This document shows positions 1 through 8,947 of a stretch of DNA of 64,000 nt, one piece after another. The first letter of the stretch is position 1; each line of letters opens with the position of its first letter. The notes under the pieces are model-generated. The model worked only from the letters and a program-made list of their open reading frames with translations. It was not told the DNA's origin and searched no databases. The DNA is from Galbibacter pacificus (GTDB taxonomy: Bacteria; Bacteroidota; Bacteroidia; Flavobacteriales; Flavobacteriaceae): contig NZ_JAPMUA010000001.1 of NCBI RefSeq assembly GCF_029603155.1, positions 62,001-126,000 on the forward strand. The letters are read 5' to 3'. The translations under genes and the position numbers were made by a program.

Positions 1-1970
1 ATTAAAATTAAATCGTAATTATTTTCTTTGGCAAGTTTAATGGCTTCGTAGCCATTATCGGCCACATCGGACGATATTCCTTTTTTGGCAAGCATTTTTT
101 TGGTAATGACCTGATTTATTTTATTGTCTTCTACCACCAGTAAATGCAAGTTGCTTAGGGAAGCTTCTTCGAGTTCTTCTGTTTTTTCCTCCTCTATTTC
201 TGAAGGGTCTGGGGCCTGGAATTCCAAATCGAAATAAAAAGAGCTTCCCATGCCCAGCTCACTTTTCACATAAATATCGCTGTCAAACAGGCTTAAAAGG
301 CTTTTTACAATGGTAAGCCCCAGTCCTGTACCGCCATATTGCCTGTTGATTTGTATGGAGCCTTGAGAGAAACTTTCAAAGATATTTTTTTGCATTTCCT
401 CAGAAATCCCAATGCCATCGTCATTAACTTCAAAATGAATTTTATAATGGTCATCACTGGCACTGATGAGTTTTGTAAGTAAAATTACTTTGCCGTTTTC
501 GGTAAATTTCAGGGCATTCCCAACAAGGTTAATTAAAATCTGGGAAAGCTTTAGTGGGTCGCCTATAAGTTTTATAGGCGTGTTTTTGTCCATATCAAGG
601 ATAATGGAATTTTTATTTTCTTTTGCGGTTTGGCTTAAAGAAAACGTTACGTCTTCCAGTGTTTTATGCAGGTCGAACAAAGTACGTTCTGCGGTTAATT
701 TGTTGGCATCTATTTTATTTATCTGAAGGATGTCATTGATAAAATCTAAAAGGTATTCCCCAGAAAATTTCAGCGATTTTAAATGTTCTTTTTGGCTATC
801 CTTGGGGTCTTCTTCCAATAATAAATGTGTGAGCCCGGTTACGGCATAAAGCGGGGTCCTTAATTCGTGGCTTACCGTAGATAGAAACTGTCCTTTGGCT
901 TTCATGGCCCTTTCGGCTTCTTCTTTGGCTATTTGCAGTTCCTTGTTCTTTTTTAAGAGTAAATCGTTTGTTTTAAATTTTATCTGGTTATTCCTGTACA
1001 GTGAAATAGTTAACAGCGAAATAATAATAAGCAACGCCGAACTAAGCACTGAAGTTAATTTAGAGATATTTACTTTTTGTTGCTGTTCCAGCTCGTCCTG
1101 GCTCATCCTTGCAATAACATTGTTTAAAAACTTGGCTTCATTGGCATAGGCGGCTTCGTTTTGTTTTCTTATAATTTCGGGATTGAAATATTTTTGGAGG
1201 ATGCTATCTGCCTTTTTGTAATATAAAAGTGCGGCATAATAATCTTCTTTGGCATTGGCTATTTCATATCTTAAAGTATTTGTGCCGTATAAAATACGTG
1301 GGAACTTATGTCGGGCGGCAACCCTTAATACATTGTCAAGTAGTATGTTAGCGCTTTCATAATTGTTTTCTTTGGCATAAATCCGGGCCAGGACAAGTTG
1401 TGAAGAGGCAAGCAGATATTCTTTTTCATATTTATGATCCGGAGGGATCATTTTTTGTAATATCACTTTGGCCTTATCGTAATCTTTCAGCTCAAAATAT
1501 ATTAGCGCTTGGTTGAACAAAACAAGATTTAGAACACTTTTGTCGTTGTAATCTATGGTTTTTAAGGCTTCGTCTATGCGCTTATAGGCGTCCTCCCTTT
1601 TGTTTTTTTTGGCTTGTATATACCCTTCAAGAATAGCTGTTAATGCCCTTCCGTTGTTGTATTTGTATAAATTTAAAACTTCCCGTGCTTCTTTTAGGTA
1701 AATCTCGGAATTTATAGGTTTGTTGTATTGAATGTTTAAGCGGGCGTACAAGTTGTAAAAATCAATAATAGCTTCTGCATCATCAATGCTGGCGGCAATT
1801 TGTAGCCCTTTTTCAATTTCTAATAAGGATTTTTCGAAACTGCCTTCATTTTTATATTCATAGACACGTTGGGTAATGCTTTCAATGCTATCATTTAAGG
1901 CAGTACTTTCTTGTGCTCCTATAGGAATAGGAGACAGGTATAATAAGATTATTAGGACAAAAAAGCGCAT
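1..1970 (-). CDS. Hybrid sensor histidine kinase with TPR-like sensor region (3' end cut by the window edge)
   Basis: This is a two-component hybrid kinase that autophosphorylates on histidine and passes the phosphate to its own receiver domain. I translated it from the minus strand. Residues 1-20 form a signal peptide (MRFFVLIILL...). Residues about 30-270 are helical and look like tetratricopeptide repeats, probably periplasmic. One membrane segment lies near 304-325, followed by a short coiled coil. The HisKA motif SHELRTPL has its histidine near residue 368. The ATPase has NDDGIGIS near 513 and GGTGLGL near 541. A receiver domain starts near 606 (LLVVEDNKIN), and the window ends just before its phospho-acceptor aspartate. 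TPR-hybrid kinases are common in Bacteroidota; the signal sensed is unknown. No partner gene is visible on this side. Confidence 0.93.
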   Translation of the reverse strand, partial: MRFFVLIILLYLSPIPIGAQESTALNDSIESITQRVYEYKNEGSFEKSLLEIEKGLQIAASIDDAEAIIDFYNLYARLNIQYNKPINSEIYLKEAREVLNLYKYNNGRALTAILEGYIQAKKNKREDAYKRIDEALKTIDYNDKSVLNLVLFNQALIYFELKDYDKAKVILQKMIPPDHKYEKEYLLASSQLVLARIYAKENNYESANILLDNVLRVAARHKFPRILYGTNTLRYEIANAKEDYYAALLYYKKADSILQKYFNPEIIRKQNEAAYANEAKFLNNVIARMSQDELEQQQKVNISKLTSVLSSALLIIISLLTISLYRNNQIKFKTNDLLLKKNKELQIAKEEAERAMKAKGQFLSTVSHELRTPLYAVTGLTHLLLEEDPKDSQKEHLKSLKFSGEYLLDFINDILQINKIDANKLTAERTLFDLHKTLEDVTFSLSQTAKENKNSIILDMDKNTPIKLIGDPLKLSQILINLVGNALKFTENGKVILLTKLISASDDHYKIHFEVNDDGIGISEEMQKNIFESFSQGSIQINRQYGGTGLGLTIVKSLLSLFDSDIYVKSELGMGSSFYFDLEFQAPDPSEIEEEKTEELEEASLSNLHLLVVEDNKINQVITKKMLAKKGISSDVADNGYEAIKLAKENNYDLIL

Positions 1971-2006
1971 AATTATACTAATGCTAAGCAGTAAATATAA
2001 TTATTT

Positions 2007-3002
2007 CTATTTAATAAGATGAATTAAATCGACAATACGACTACTATAACCGAATTCGTTATCGTACCAACCAATAATTTTTACCATTTTTCCTATAACC
2101 GAAGTCATTTGCGCATCAAAAGTACAGGAATACGGAGTATTGATGATGTCTACAGAAACAATGGGGTCTTCGGTATAAGAAAGGATGTTTTTCAGGTTCC
2201 CTTCAGAAGCTTTTCTAAACGCCTGATTTACCGCTTCAATAGAAGTTTCCTTGGTAACGTTAAAAGTAATATCGGTTAAAGACCCATCTGGCACAGGAAC
2301 CCTTATTCCACAACCTCCAATAACTTTGCTGAGCTCGGGAAAAATGCCGGTAAGTGCTTTTGCTGCTCCTGTTGTGGTTGGTACAATAGACTGCCCCGCA
2401 GCCCTTGCCCTTCTAAGGTCCCTGTGTGGTTGGTCGTGCAAACTTTGGTCGCTTGTATAAGAATGTACGGTGGTTATATAAGCTTGCTCGATACCGCAAA
2501 GGTCTTTTATTACCTTTATCATGGGTGCTGCATTGTTGGTTGTGCAGGAAGCATTGGAAATAATGGTTTCACTACCGTCCAGTATATGTTCGTTTACGCC
2601 CAAGACAACCATTTTAATGCTTTCGTCTAAAGGCGGTACCGTCAAAATCACCTTTTTTGCTCCTCCAATAAGATGGTGCTGCAAGAAGGCTTCTGTTTTA
2701 TACTTGCCGGTCGCTTCCACCACAATATCGACGTTAAAGTTTTTCCAATCTAATTTTTCAATCGAACTGCAATTCAGCAGGGGAAAGGAAACGCCGTTAA
2801 CTATTATGTGGTCCTTGTCATGGCCTACGGATTTTTTCAATACCCCATGAATACTGTCGTATTTTAATAGATGACTTAATGTTATGGTATCGGCAAGATC
2901 GTTTATGGCAACAACCTCTATGTTTGGTTGTTCTATAAGTAACCTGAAAACGGTGCGTCCTATTCTTCCGAAGCCATTAATGGCAACTCTTGTTTTTTTC
3001 AA
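2007..3002 (-). CDS. gap: Type I glyceraldehyde-3-phosphate dehydrogenase
   Basis: This cytosolic enzyme oxidises glyceraldehyde-3-phosphate to 1,3-bisphosphoglycerate, or runs the reverse reaction in gluconeogenesis. The Rossmann motif NGFGRIGR is at residues 9-16. The catalytic cysteine is Cys153 in NASCTTNN and its histidine partner is His180 in TVHSYTSDQ. The stretch SYTSDQ...HRDLRRARAA resembles the plastid/cyanobacterial type more than the usual glycolytic YTATQ form, so this may be a second, anabolic GAPDH; that is inference. At 331 residues it has normal length. The start is a TTG, since the frame has no ATG upstream before a stop. It lies alone, 44 bp downstream of lipA. Confidence 0.95.
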   Translation of the reverse strand: MKKTRVAINGFGRIGRTVFRLLIEQPNIEVVAINDLADTITLSHLLKYDSIHGVLKKSVGHDKDHIIVNGVSFPLLNCSSIEKLDWKNFNVDIVVEATGKYKTEAFLQHHLIGGAKKVILTVPPLDESIKMVVLGVNEHILDGSETIISNASCTTNNAAPMIKVIKDLCGIEQAYITTVHSYTSDQSLHDQPHRDLRRARAAGQSIVPTTTGAAKALTGIFPELSKVIGGCGIRVPVPDGSLTDITFNVTKETSIEAVNQAFRKASEGNLKNILSYTEDPIVSVDIINTPYSCTFDAQMTSVIGKMVKIIGWYDNEFGYSSRIVDLIHLIK

Positions 3003-3046
3003 TGCAGTAACTAAATTGATTATGTTAAGTTAACAGGGGCTATTTT

Positions 3047-3925
3047 TTATTTAATATGTTTATGTGCTTTATAAGAAGACCTTACCAAAGCACCACTCTC
3101 TACGTGCCTAAACCCAAGGTCCAGACCAATTTCTTCGTATTTTTTAAATTGATCGGGAGTGATGAATTGTTTTACTGGTAAATGTTTTTTTGAAGGTTGA
3201 AGGTATTGTCCAATGGTAACTACATCTACATTGGCGTTCCTGAGGTCGTGAAGCGTTTCTATAACTTCTTCTTCCTGTTCTCCAAGGCCGAGCATAATAC
3301 CCGATTTGGTCCTGTTGATGCCTTGGGTTTTTAAATATTTTAAAACTTCCAGGCTACGGTCGTATTTTGCTTGAATGCGTACTTCGCGGGTCAACCTTCT
3401 TACGGTTTCCATATTGTGGGATACCACTTCGGGGGAAACATCAACGATACGGTCTATGTTACGTTCTTCGCCCTGAAAATCTGGAATCAACGTTTCCAGC
3501 GTCGTGTTTGGGTTCATCCTTCTGATGGCCTTTACGGTTTCGGCCCAGATGATGGAGCCCATATCTTTTAAGTCGTCCCTGTCTACCGAGGTAATAACAG
3601 CATGTTTAATGCTCATTATTTTTATGGAACGGGCTACTTTTTCAGGTTCTTCCCAATCTATTGTTTCTGGCCTTCCGGTTTTAACACCGCAAAATCCACA
3701 AGAGCGGGTGCATACATTCCCCAATATCATGAATGTAGCAGTCCCTTCCCCCCAGCATTCGCCCATGTTAGGGCAACTTCCCGAGGTGCAGATCGTGTGG
3801 AGGTTGTATTTGTCTACCAAGCCCCTTAGTTCTGTATATTTTTTTCCGGTCGGTAGCTTTACCCGTAACCATTTGGGTTTTCCTTTTTTTGGTGGGGCAA
3901 TGCTACTTGCAGTATCTATGCTCAT
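3047..3925 (-). CDS. lipA: Lipoyl synthase
   Basis: LipA is a radical SAM enzyme that inserts two sulfurs into protein-bound octanoyl groups to make the lipoyl cofactor of 2-oxoacid dehydrogenases and the glycine cleavage H protein. The auxiliary cluster cysteines are at 46, 51 and 57 (CTSGSCPNMGEC) and the radical SAM cysteines at 72, 76 and 79 (CTRSCGFC). The conserved RSSY near the C-terminus supplies the serine ligand of the auxiliary cluster. At 292 residues it is full length. Two adjacent TAnnTTTG boxes lie just upstream. GcvP, a user of lipoylated H protein, lies 25 kb away in the same window. Confidence 0.97.
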   Translation of the reverse strand: MSIDTASSIAPPKKGKPKWLRVKLPTGKKYTELRGLVDKYNLHTICTSGSCPNMGECWGEGTATFMILGNVCTRSCGFCGVKTGRPETIDWEEPEKVARSIKIMSIKHAVITSVDRDDLKDMGSIIWAETVKAIRRMNPNTTLETLIPDFQGEERNIDRIVDVSPEVVSHNMETVRRLTREVRIQAKYDRSLEVLKYLKTQGINRTKSGIMLGLGEQEEEVIETLHDLRNANVDVVTIGQYLQPSKKHLPVKQFITPDQFKKYEEIGLDLGFRHVESGALVRSSYKAHKHIK

Positions 3926-3943
3926 ATCAAAATATTATGAATG

Positions 3944-3959
3944 CAAAGATACAAAGTTA
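3944..3959 (-). promoter_or_regulatory. Tandem TAnnTTTG promoter boxes for lipA
   Basis: Read on the minus strand, TAACTTTG is directly followed by TATCTTTG. Both match the -7 element of Bacteroidota housekeeping sigma. They lie 19-34 bp upstream of the lipA ATG. No clear -33 TTTG is seen at the usual spacing. Confidence 0.6.
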
Positions 3960-3974
3960 AGTTTGAAAATTGAG

Positions 3975-5192
3975 TTAAATGGTTGTAAGATACCATACCG
4001 AAAAACCCATCAGAAATAGAATCCCTGCCCAGCTTAAAATATGCATTTTAAGACTCGGCTTCCATTTTTCGGGCATATGCTTGGATGATACCAGTTTATA
4101 GTTGATAATAGCATAAAATGGCGCAGTAATGAAAGACAAGATGGTGGCAACGTCAATAAGGGTTTTCATTTCCGACATTAAAAACAATAAAATGGCAATG
4201 GTGCCCGTTACCAAGATCAATATCCAAATGACAAGGTTGTACTTCCCTTGTATATTATTGAACAACAATGTTGTGCTTTTGGCCATTGCCCTTGGTGAAG
4301 CGTCCAGGGTTGTAAGGGTAGTGCTAAACATGGCCGTAAATGCGGCGATGGCAATGATGTAATGAGCATAGGGACCTAATGTGTTGGTGTACATATTTAT
4401 AAACTGAAACGCAAACTGTGTGGCGCCATTATTAAAGCTTTCGTTGGAGCTATGCATGATTAGCGCACCCAGACTGATAAAAAAGATACCTAAAATAACG
4501 GTACCGATATAACCTATATTGAAATCGGTTATGGACCTTTTTGTTTTATAAGATTTTTGAACCTTCTTTTTTTCCAAAGCCCATAAAGAATGCCATACAG
4601 AAATATCCAAAGGTGCGGGCATCCATCCCATAAAAGCTATTAAAAAAGTCAACCCCGTTGCGCCGTTAGGAACAATTTGGTTAAAGCTGAGTGTCTCTTT
4701 AATTTCGGTAGCAGCAATAACAATGGCAATAAGGGTGCATATGGTTAAAGCGGTTATAATAACCTTCATTAAATTATCAAGTAATTTATATTTACCAATA
4801 ATTAAAATAATCATACAGAGAAAAGTTATGATGATACTCCAGACGATAGGGTTGGGGGTAATACCGAACAGATTGGAGGCCAATCCCGCAGTAACAATGG
4901 TTACAGCGGTCTGGATGGTAAACATAGTGGTGAAGTTTAATATAAAATAGGCGTACAGCACCCCTTTGCCAAGTTTTTTATAGCCGTCCAAAAGGCTTTC
5001 TCCCGTGGCCATTGCATAGCGCGGCCCATATTGAAAAAAGGGATATTTAAACAAATGGACCAACAACAATGCCCATATTAAGCCATAACCATAATCGGCT
5101 CCTGCCCGTGTGGACTGTACAAGGTGAGATACCCCGATAGCGGCTCCCGCAAAAAGTAATCCGGGTCCCAGTTTTTTAAAAAAGGTCTTCAC
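3975..5192 (-). CDS. Nramp-family-like membrane transporter lacking the DPGN motif
   Basis: This is a polytopic inner-membrane protein of 405 residues with about 11 hydrophobic segments. The beginning (LGPGLLFAGAAIGVSHLVQS) aligns with the start of Nramp metal transporters. Where classical Nramps carry the metal-binding DPGN in the first helix, this protein has GVSH followed by LVQSTRAGADYG. Related flavobacterial proteins, as I recall them, share this change and are usually named Nramp family. Substrate and ion coupling therefore cannot be assumed to be Mn2+/Fe2+ and protons. The start is a GTG at 5192. It sits between lipA and an ECF sigma factor gene on the same strand, with a 121-bp gap to the latter. 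Confidence 0.8.
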   Translation of the reverse strand: MKTFFKKLGPGLLFAGAAIGVSHLVQSTRAGADYGYGLIWALLLVHLFKYPFFQYGPRYAMATGESLLDGYKKLGKGVLYAYFILNFTTMFTIQTAVTIVTAGLASNLFGITPNPIVWSIIITFLCMIILIIGKYKLLDNLMKVIITALTICTLIAIVIAATEIKETLSFNQIVPNGATGLTFLIAFMGWMPAPLDISVWHSLWALEKKKVQKSYKTKRSITDFNIGYIGTVILGIFFISLGALIMHSSNESFNNGATQFAFQFINMYTNTLGPYAHYIIAIAAFTAMFSTTLTTLDASPRAMAKSTTLLFNNIQGKYNLVIWILILVTGTIAILLFLMSEMKTLIDVATILSFITAPFYAIINYKLVSSKHMPEKWKPSLKMHILSWAGILFLMGFSVWYLTTI

Positions 5193-5313
5193 TAAATTTT
5201 AATAATTGGCGGTTAATTATTTGTGCGTGAAAATAAGAAAATTTTAAGCTTTTGGCGATATCAATTTTTTCAATGCTTTTGTTGAAGAGGTTTTAAACCT
5301 AGAAAAGAGGATG

Positions 5314-5904
5314 TTATTTTTTTTTAGCGATAATTTCTGCCAATAATTTTTTTGCCCGTAGAAGTTTTACTTTGACATTGTTGAGGGGTTCGTCCAATTC
5401 TTTGGCAATTTCATCATAAGATAGTTCTTGGAAATACCTCAAATTGATAACCCTTTGGTAATGTGGCTTTAGTTTTTTTATGTGTTGAAGAAGGGTGGCT
5501 AAATTTTGTTCTGTAATAAGTTTGTCTTCAGCTGTAGGAGCATCATCGGCTAGGTTGTAAACGGTGTTTTCTTCCTGTTGTGATATTTTATGTACAAGTT
5601 CGAGCTTCTTTTTCCTGATAAGATCTATGTGGATGTTCTTGGAGATAGTAATGAGCCAAGTTTTAAACTCATACGTATCGTTATAGGTATCGATTTTATC
5701 AAAAGCTTTGGAGAATGTTCTTATGGTAATATCTTCGGCTTCGTTTTCGTTTCGGGTACGCATAAGTTGAAAGTTGAATACATCGCCCCAAAAATTATCC
5801 AAAAGAAAGCTAAATGATTTTTGATCGCCTTTTTTTGCTTTTTTGATGTATTCTTTTATGTTTTCTGAGGTAACTTCCAATACACTTTGGTGTTTAGGTT
5901 CCAA
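5314..5904 (-). CDS. ECF-type RNA polymerase sigma factor
   Basis: This 196-residue protein has the region 2 and region 4 layout of extracytoplasmic function sigma-70 factors. Region 2 is recognisable from ENEAEDITIRTFSKAF and the following FKTWLITISKNIHID. Region 4 is PHYQRVINLRYFQELSYDEIA followed by the helix-turn-helix recognition helix NNVKVKLLRAKKLL. No anti-sigma gene adjoins it. The start appears to be a TTG; a TATCTTTA box ends only a few bases upstream, so either the transcript is nearly leaderless or translation begins at a later TTG (residue 9). Targets are unknown. Confidence 0.88.
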   Translation of the reverse strand: MEPKHQSVLEVTSENIKEYIKKAKKGDQKSFSFLLDNFWGDVFNFQLMRTRNENEAEDITIRTFSKAFDKIDTYNDTYEFKTWLITISKNIHIDLIRKKKLELVHKISQQEENTVYNLADDAPTAEDKLITEQNLATLLQHIKKLKPHYQRVINLRYFQELSYDEIAKELDEPLNNVKVKLLRAKKLLAEIIAKKK

Positions 5905-6004
5905 ATAAAGATACTAAATTGTCAGAAAAATGAAGAACATACAAACTTTTTATGGTTTATAAATTTCCAAATTTTAGGTGTAAAGAGTTGTGTACTTATG
6001 GAAA

Positions 6005-6211
6005 TTAATTATGCTGTGGGGCGGTTTTTTTGCAATCTTGTTCGTCCGGCATTTTTCCGCAAAAGCTACAGGCTTCCCCTTCTTTATTTAAAAATGGGGA
6101 TTGACTAGCACAGGTCCCTGCAAATTTACCATCTTTTTTAGACCATATTTTTATTGCAATTCCTGCAAATGCTAACCCTAATAAAACTACACTTATTAAT
6201 AAAAGTTTCAT
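6005..6211 (-). CDS. Small cysteine-rich membrane or secreted protein
   Basis: This 68-residue protein has a hydrophobic N-terminal anchor or signal (residues 1-22) and a short polar tail with five cysteines: TCASQSPFLN, then EACSFCG, then DEQDCKK. The CxxC pair suggests metal binding or thiol chemistry. I recall similar short proteins with the TCxSQxPxLNxxGxxCxxCG pattern in other Flavobacteriaceae, named only as membrane or secreted protein. The function is unknown. It follows the sigma/anti-sigma pair on the same strand, but a terminator hairpin separates them, so it probably has its own promoter; a TAACTTTG box on the minus strand at 6322-6329 is a candidate. Confidence 0.7.
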   Translation of the reverse strand: MKLLLISVVLLGLAFAGIAIKIWSKKDGKFAGTCASQSPFLNKEGEACSFCGKMPDEQDCKKTAPQHN

Positions 6212-6382
6212 GTTTCTGTGCTTTCTAAAATTAGTCGGGATAAGGGGGTAAACATTTCACTGGAAAGAGCAATTTTGAAAAGCTCTCGGGATTGTTTGCC
6301 CGTCTCGACAAAATATTGGTGCAAAGTTACAAAACCAAAGACAAAATAATCTAAACGTAAGCTTAAAAATACGGTATAAAAA

Positions 6383-6420
6383 GTATAACCCCAGAAAAAT
6401 CTGAGGTTATACAAGTGGCT
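6383..6420 (-). terminator. Rho-independent terminator after the sigma/anti-sigma operon
   Basis: A 13-bp stem (GTATAACC...GGTTATAC, one G-T wobble) with a 4-base loop lies just past the anti-sigma stop codon. On the minus strand it is followed by a run of T. Confidence 0.75.
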
Positions 6421-6429
6421 GTTTAAGTG

Positions 6430-7215
6430 TTATTCTGTTAATTTTATATTGGCTACTTCGCTATCTATAGAGGCAAAGTTATCGTTGCCCTTGGATTCAA
6501 TGGTAATTTTGTAATTGGACGCATTGTCTTTAAAGGGCAAGGCCATTAATTTTCTGTCTGCTTTTTCAATGACCCCAAGGCAAACCATTTCTCCGTTTAT
6601 TTCGGCCCACATTTTAAGTTCTTTGTCCTTTGGCAGTTCTGGCATGGACAAAACATTTATGGCAGAGAGTTTTTCTTTCGGGTTTACATAGGCAACCGAC
6701 CTAAGGTTTTTGGCACGCTCGTTACCTTTAATAATGTATTTACGTGTTTCCGGGTCGTTTAAAACCGCATACTTGCTTTTAATATTCTCCAACTTTGCAT
6801 TGGTAGATACGATGTCGTTTTTAAGGTTCTCTATTTGGCTGGCTACTGTGTTTTTTTCAGTAGAAAGCAACCTGTTCTGTTTCCATAAAGTAATTGTGGT
6901 GGCACCAAATAATAAGGTGGTAACACAAGCGGCAATAAAATACCAAGGAACACTTTTTTTAGGGGCACTTGCAGCAACGGTTTTGGTTGCTTTAACTTGT
7001 GCCATCACTTCGTTTTTTACGTTTGAAGGAACTTGCATGGCATGTGCTTTTGCGTATAGTTCCAAATTTTCTTGCAAAGTAATGTATTCCTGCTCTACTT
7101 CAGGGTATTTGCTTATAAAGTGCTCAATACGAACCTCTTCCTCCTGACTTACTTCGCCTAGCATATAACGTTCCAGTAAGTCGCTTTCCAAAAATATTTT
7201 TACTTCATTTTTCAT
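6430..7215 (-). CDS. Anti-sigma factor of the RskA family
   Basis: This 261-residue protein should bind and silence the ECF sigma factor encoded directly upstream. Residues 1-90 form a cytoplasmic helical domain (LLERYMLGEVSQEEEVRIEHF) typical of anti-sigma factors of this class. One membrane helix (VPWYFIAACVTTLLFG) lies near 95-115. A coiled coil follows, then an extracytoplasmic C-terminal domain ending near 261 with MWAEINGEMVCLGV, the anti-sigma-K C-terminal signature. It overlaps the sigma gene by four bases (ATGA), so the two are translationally coupled. The signal that releases sigma is unknown. Confidence 0.88.
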   Translation of the reverse strand: MKNEVKIFLESDLLERYMLGEVSQEEEVRIEHFISKYPEVEQEYITLQENLELYAKAHAMQVPSNVKNEVMAQVKATKTVAASAPKKSVPWYFIAACVTTLLFGATTITLWKQNRLLSTEKNTVASQIENLKNDIVSTNAKLENIKSKYAVLNDPETRKYIIKGNERAKNLRSVAYVNPKEKLSAINVLSMPELPKDKELKMWAEINGEMVCLGVIEKADRKLMALPFKDNASNYKITIESKGNDNFASIDSEVANIKLTE

Positions 7216-7787
7216 GGCTTTAACTGAATTATCAAATAAAACAAAATTGACAATGTAGCAGGATCATATATTCGTCTTAATTCTCTTAATCCTATCTTTA
7301 ACCTGGATTTAATAGTACCTAAAGGAATGTCCAGTTCTTCGCTTGCTTCTTGTTGTGTCATGCCTTTGAAGAATAAGGCCTCCATTACAATTTTGTACTT
7401 CTCGTCAAGGGAGTTTAAATGTTTCTTGATATCGATGTGTTCCGGATTTACACTTTCAACTCCTAAATTATATACGTCTGAAACTTCGATTTGGATTTCT
7501 TGATCGCTTTTTAAATTGGCACTCCGTATTTTATCGATGGCCGTATTGCGCGTAATTCGGAACATCCAGGTAAAAAGTTTTGATTTTTTTGCGTCGTAAG
7601 TATCAATTTTTTTCCAGATTTTCATCAAACTAATCTGTAAAACGTCTTTGGCAAGGTCTTCGTCCTTGGTAATTTTCATGGCGACGCCAAAGAGCGTATC
7701 TCCATAATATTCGTATAAAAGAGACATCCCTTTTTCATCCCTTTTTTCGAGAAGTGTTATTATATTCTTTTCTAGAAGTTGACTCAT
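7212..7787 (-). CDS. ECF-type sigma factor paired with the RskA-like anti-sigma
   Basis: This is a 191-residue ECF sigma factor. Region 2 shows DEDLAKDVLQISLMKIWKKI and FTWMFRITRNTAIDKIR. Region 4 shows LDEKYKIVMEALFFKGMTQQEASEEL followed by IPLGTIKSRLKIGLRELRR. The partner anti-sigma follows with a 4-base overlap, giving a sigK/rskA-like module. Such pairs usually control envelope or redox stress genes and their own operon. The last 15 residues are unusually hydrophobic for a sigma factor. Confidence 0.92.
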   Translation of the reverse strand: MSQLLEKNIITLLEKRDEKGMSLLYEYYGDTLFGVAMKITKDEDLAKDVLQISLMKIWKKIDTYDAKKSKLFTWMFRITRNTAIDKIRSANLKSDQEIQIEVSDVYNLGVESVNPEHIDIKKHLNSLDEKYKIVMEALFFKGMTQQEASEELDIPLGTIKSRLKIGLRELRRIYDPATLSILFYLIIQLKP

Positions 7788-7924
7788 CCGATTTTACTTG
7801 AAATATATATTTGGGGCATTACCATAGAAGTCAATTTATCAAATGGGTAAATCCAAAAGTATTAATTAAAACGTTAAAAAATGCCAGTGCGTATATTTTT
7901 CTTTCTTTTGGCTCTTTTTGGATA

Positions 7925-8947
7925 TCAGTAGACATTTACTTCCGGCTCTATCAAGATATTGAATTTTTCTTTTACAGATTGTTGTATTTTAAGGGCAAGG
8001 TCCCAAAGTTCCTTGCCAGATGCATTTCCGTAGTTAACCAAGACCAGTGCCTGGTTTTTATGGATTCCGGCATCGCCATAGCGCTTGCCTTTGTACCCGC
8101 ATTGTTCAATAAGCCATCCGGCCGGAATTTTAACTTCGGTTGCCGATACCGTATAATGGGGAATTTCGGGATATGTTTTTTTTAAGGTTTCAAACACTGA
8201 GGTTGGCACTACTGGATTTTTAAAAAAGCTACCGCTATTACCCAGCTCTTTTGGGTTGGGCAGTTTGCTTTCGCGAATATTTATAACCGCATTGGAGATT
8301 TGCCTGATGTTCGGGTTTTTTATTCCCTGCTTTTGTAATTCGGCCCCAATGGCACCGTATGAAATGTTGATATTATGATTGTTGGATGTAAGCCTAAAAG
8401 TTACCGAGGTGATAATGTACTTCCCCTTGTTTCTTTTAAAGAAAGAATCCCGGTAAGCAAACCGGCAATCTTCCCTTGTAAATGAAACGGGTTCAAGCGT
8501 ATTTGCATCGAGGGCTTCGCACGAATGAAATATATCTTTTAGCTCTACCCCGTAAGCACCAATATTTTGAATGGGCGCCGTACCTACATTTCCGGGAATA
8601 AGAGAGAGGTTTTCAAGTCCGCCCAGGTCTTTGCCAATGGCCCATTGTACAAATTGGTGCCAATTTTCCCCGGCAGCTACTTTTACATAGGTAAAGTCAT
8701 TTTCCTTTAAAATAATATCAATGCCCTTTAAATCTATTTTTATTACCAATGCTTCAATGTCCTGCGTTAATAGCATATTACTGCCTCCCCCAAGAACAAA
8801 TTTTTGCGGGTATGTCTTTAATTGCAATACCTCTTTAAGCTTGTCAACAGAAGAAACAGCAATAAAGTTCTTTGCTTTAACAGCTATTCCAAAGGTGTTA
8901 AAAGGTTTTAAGGAAACGTTATGTTCAATAATGTCCGTTTTATGCAT
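7925..8947 (-). CDS. murB: UDP-N-acetylenolpyruvoylglucosamine reductase
   Basis: MurB reduces UDP-GlcNAc-enolpyruvate to UDP-MurNAc with NADPH and FAD in cytosolic peptidoglycan precursor synthesis. The FAD-binding part (residues about 15-190) shows LGGGSNMLL and LIPGNVGTAPIQNIGAYGVE. The catalytic segment SGSFFKNP supplies the proton-donating serine, and the C-terminal EPEV supplies the active-site glutamate. The substrate loop (YRDSFFK) is of the longer E. coli-like type. It is 340 residues long. It overlaps the upstream aminotransferase gene by eight bases and is probably co-transcribed with it. Confidence 0.96.
   Translation of the reverse strand: MHKTDIIEHNVSLKPFNTFGIAVKAKNFIAVSSVDKLKEVLQLKTYPQKFVLGGGSNMLLTQDIEALVIKIDLKGIDIILKENDFTYVKVAAGENWHQFVQWAIGKDLGGLENLSLIPGNVGTAPIQNIGAYGVELKDIFHSCEALDANTLEPVSFTREDCRFAYRDSFFKRNKGKYIITSVTFRLTSNNHNINISYGAIGAELQKQGIKNPNIRQISNAVINIRESKLPNPKELGNSGSFFKNPVVPTSVFETLKKTYPEIPHYTVSATEVKIPAGWLIEQCGYKGKRYGDAGIHKNQALVLVNYGNASGKELWDLALKIQQSVKEKFNILIEPEVNVY

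Noticed and set aside
6208..6414. A 68-codon minus-strand frame between the small cysteine protein and the anti-sigma gene
   Set aside because: It is read through the terminator hairpin, overlaps the next gene start, and has no coding-like composition.
7811..8185. A 124-codon plus-strand frame at the 3' end of murB
   Set aside because: It overlaps the conserved MurB C-terminus antisense and has no family resemblance.
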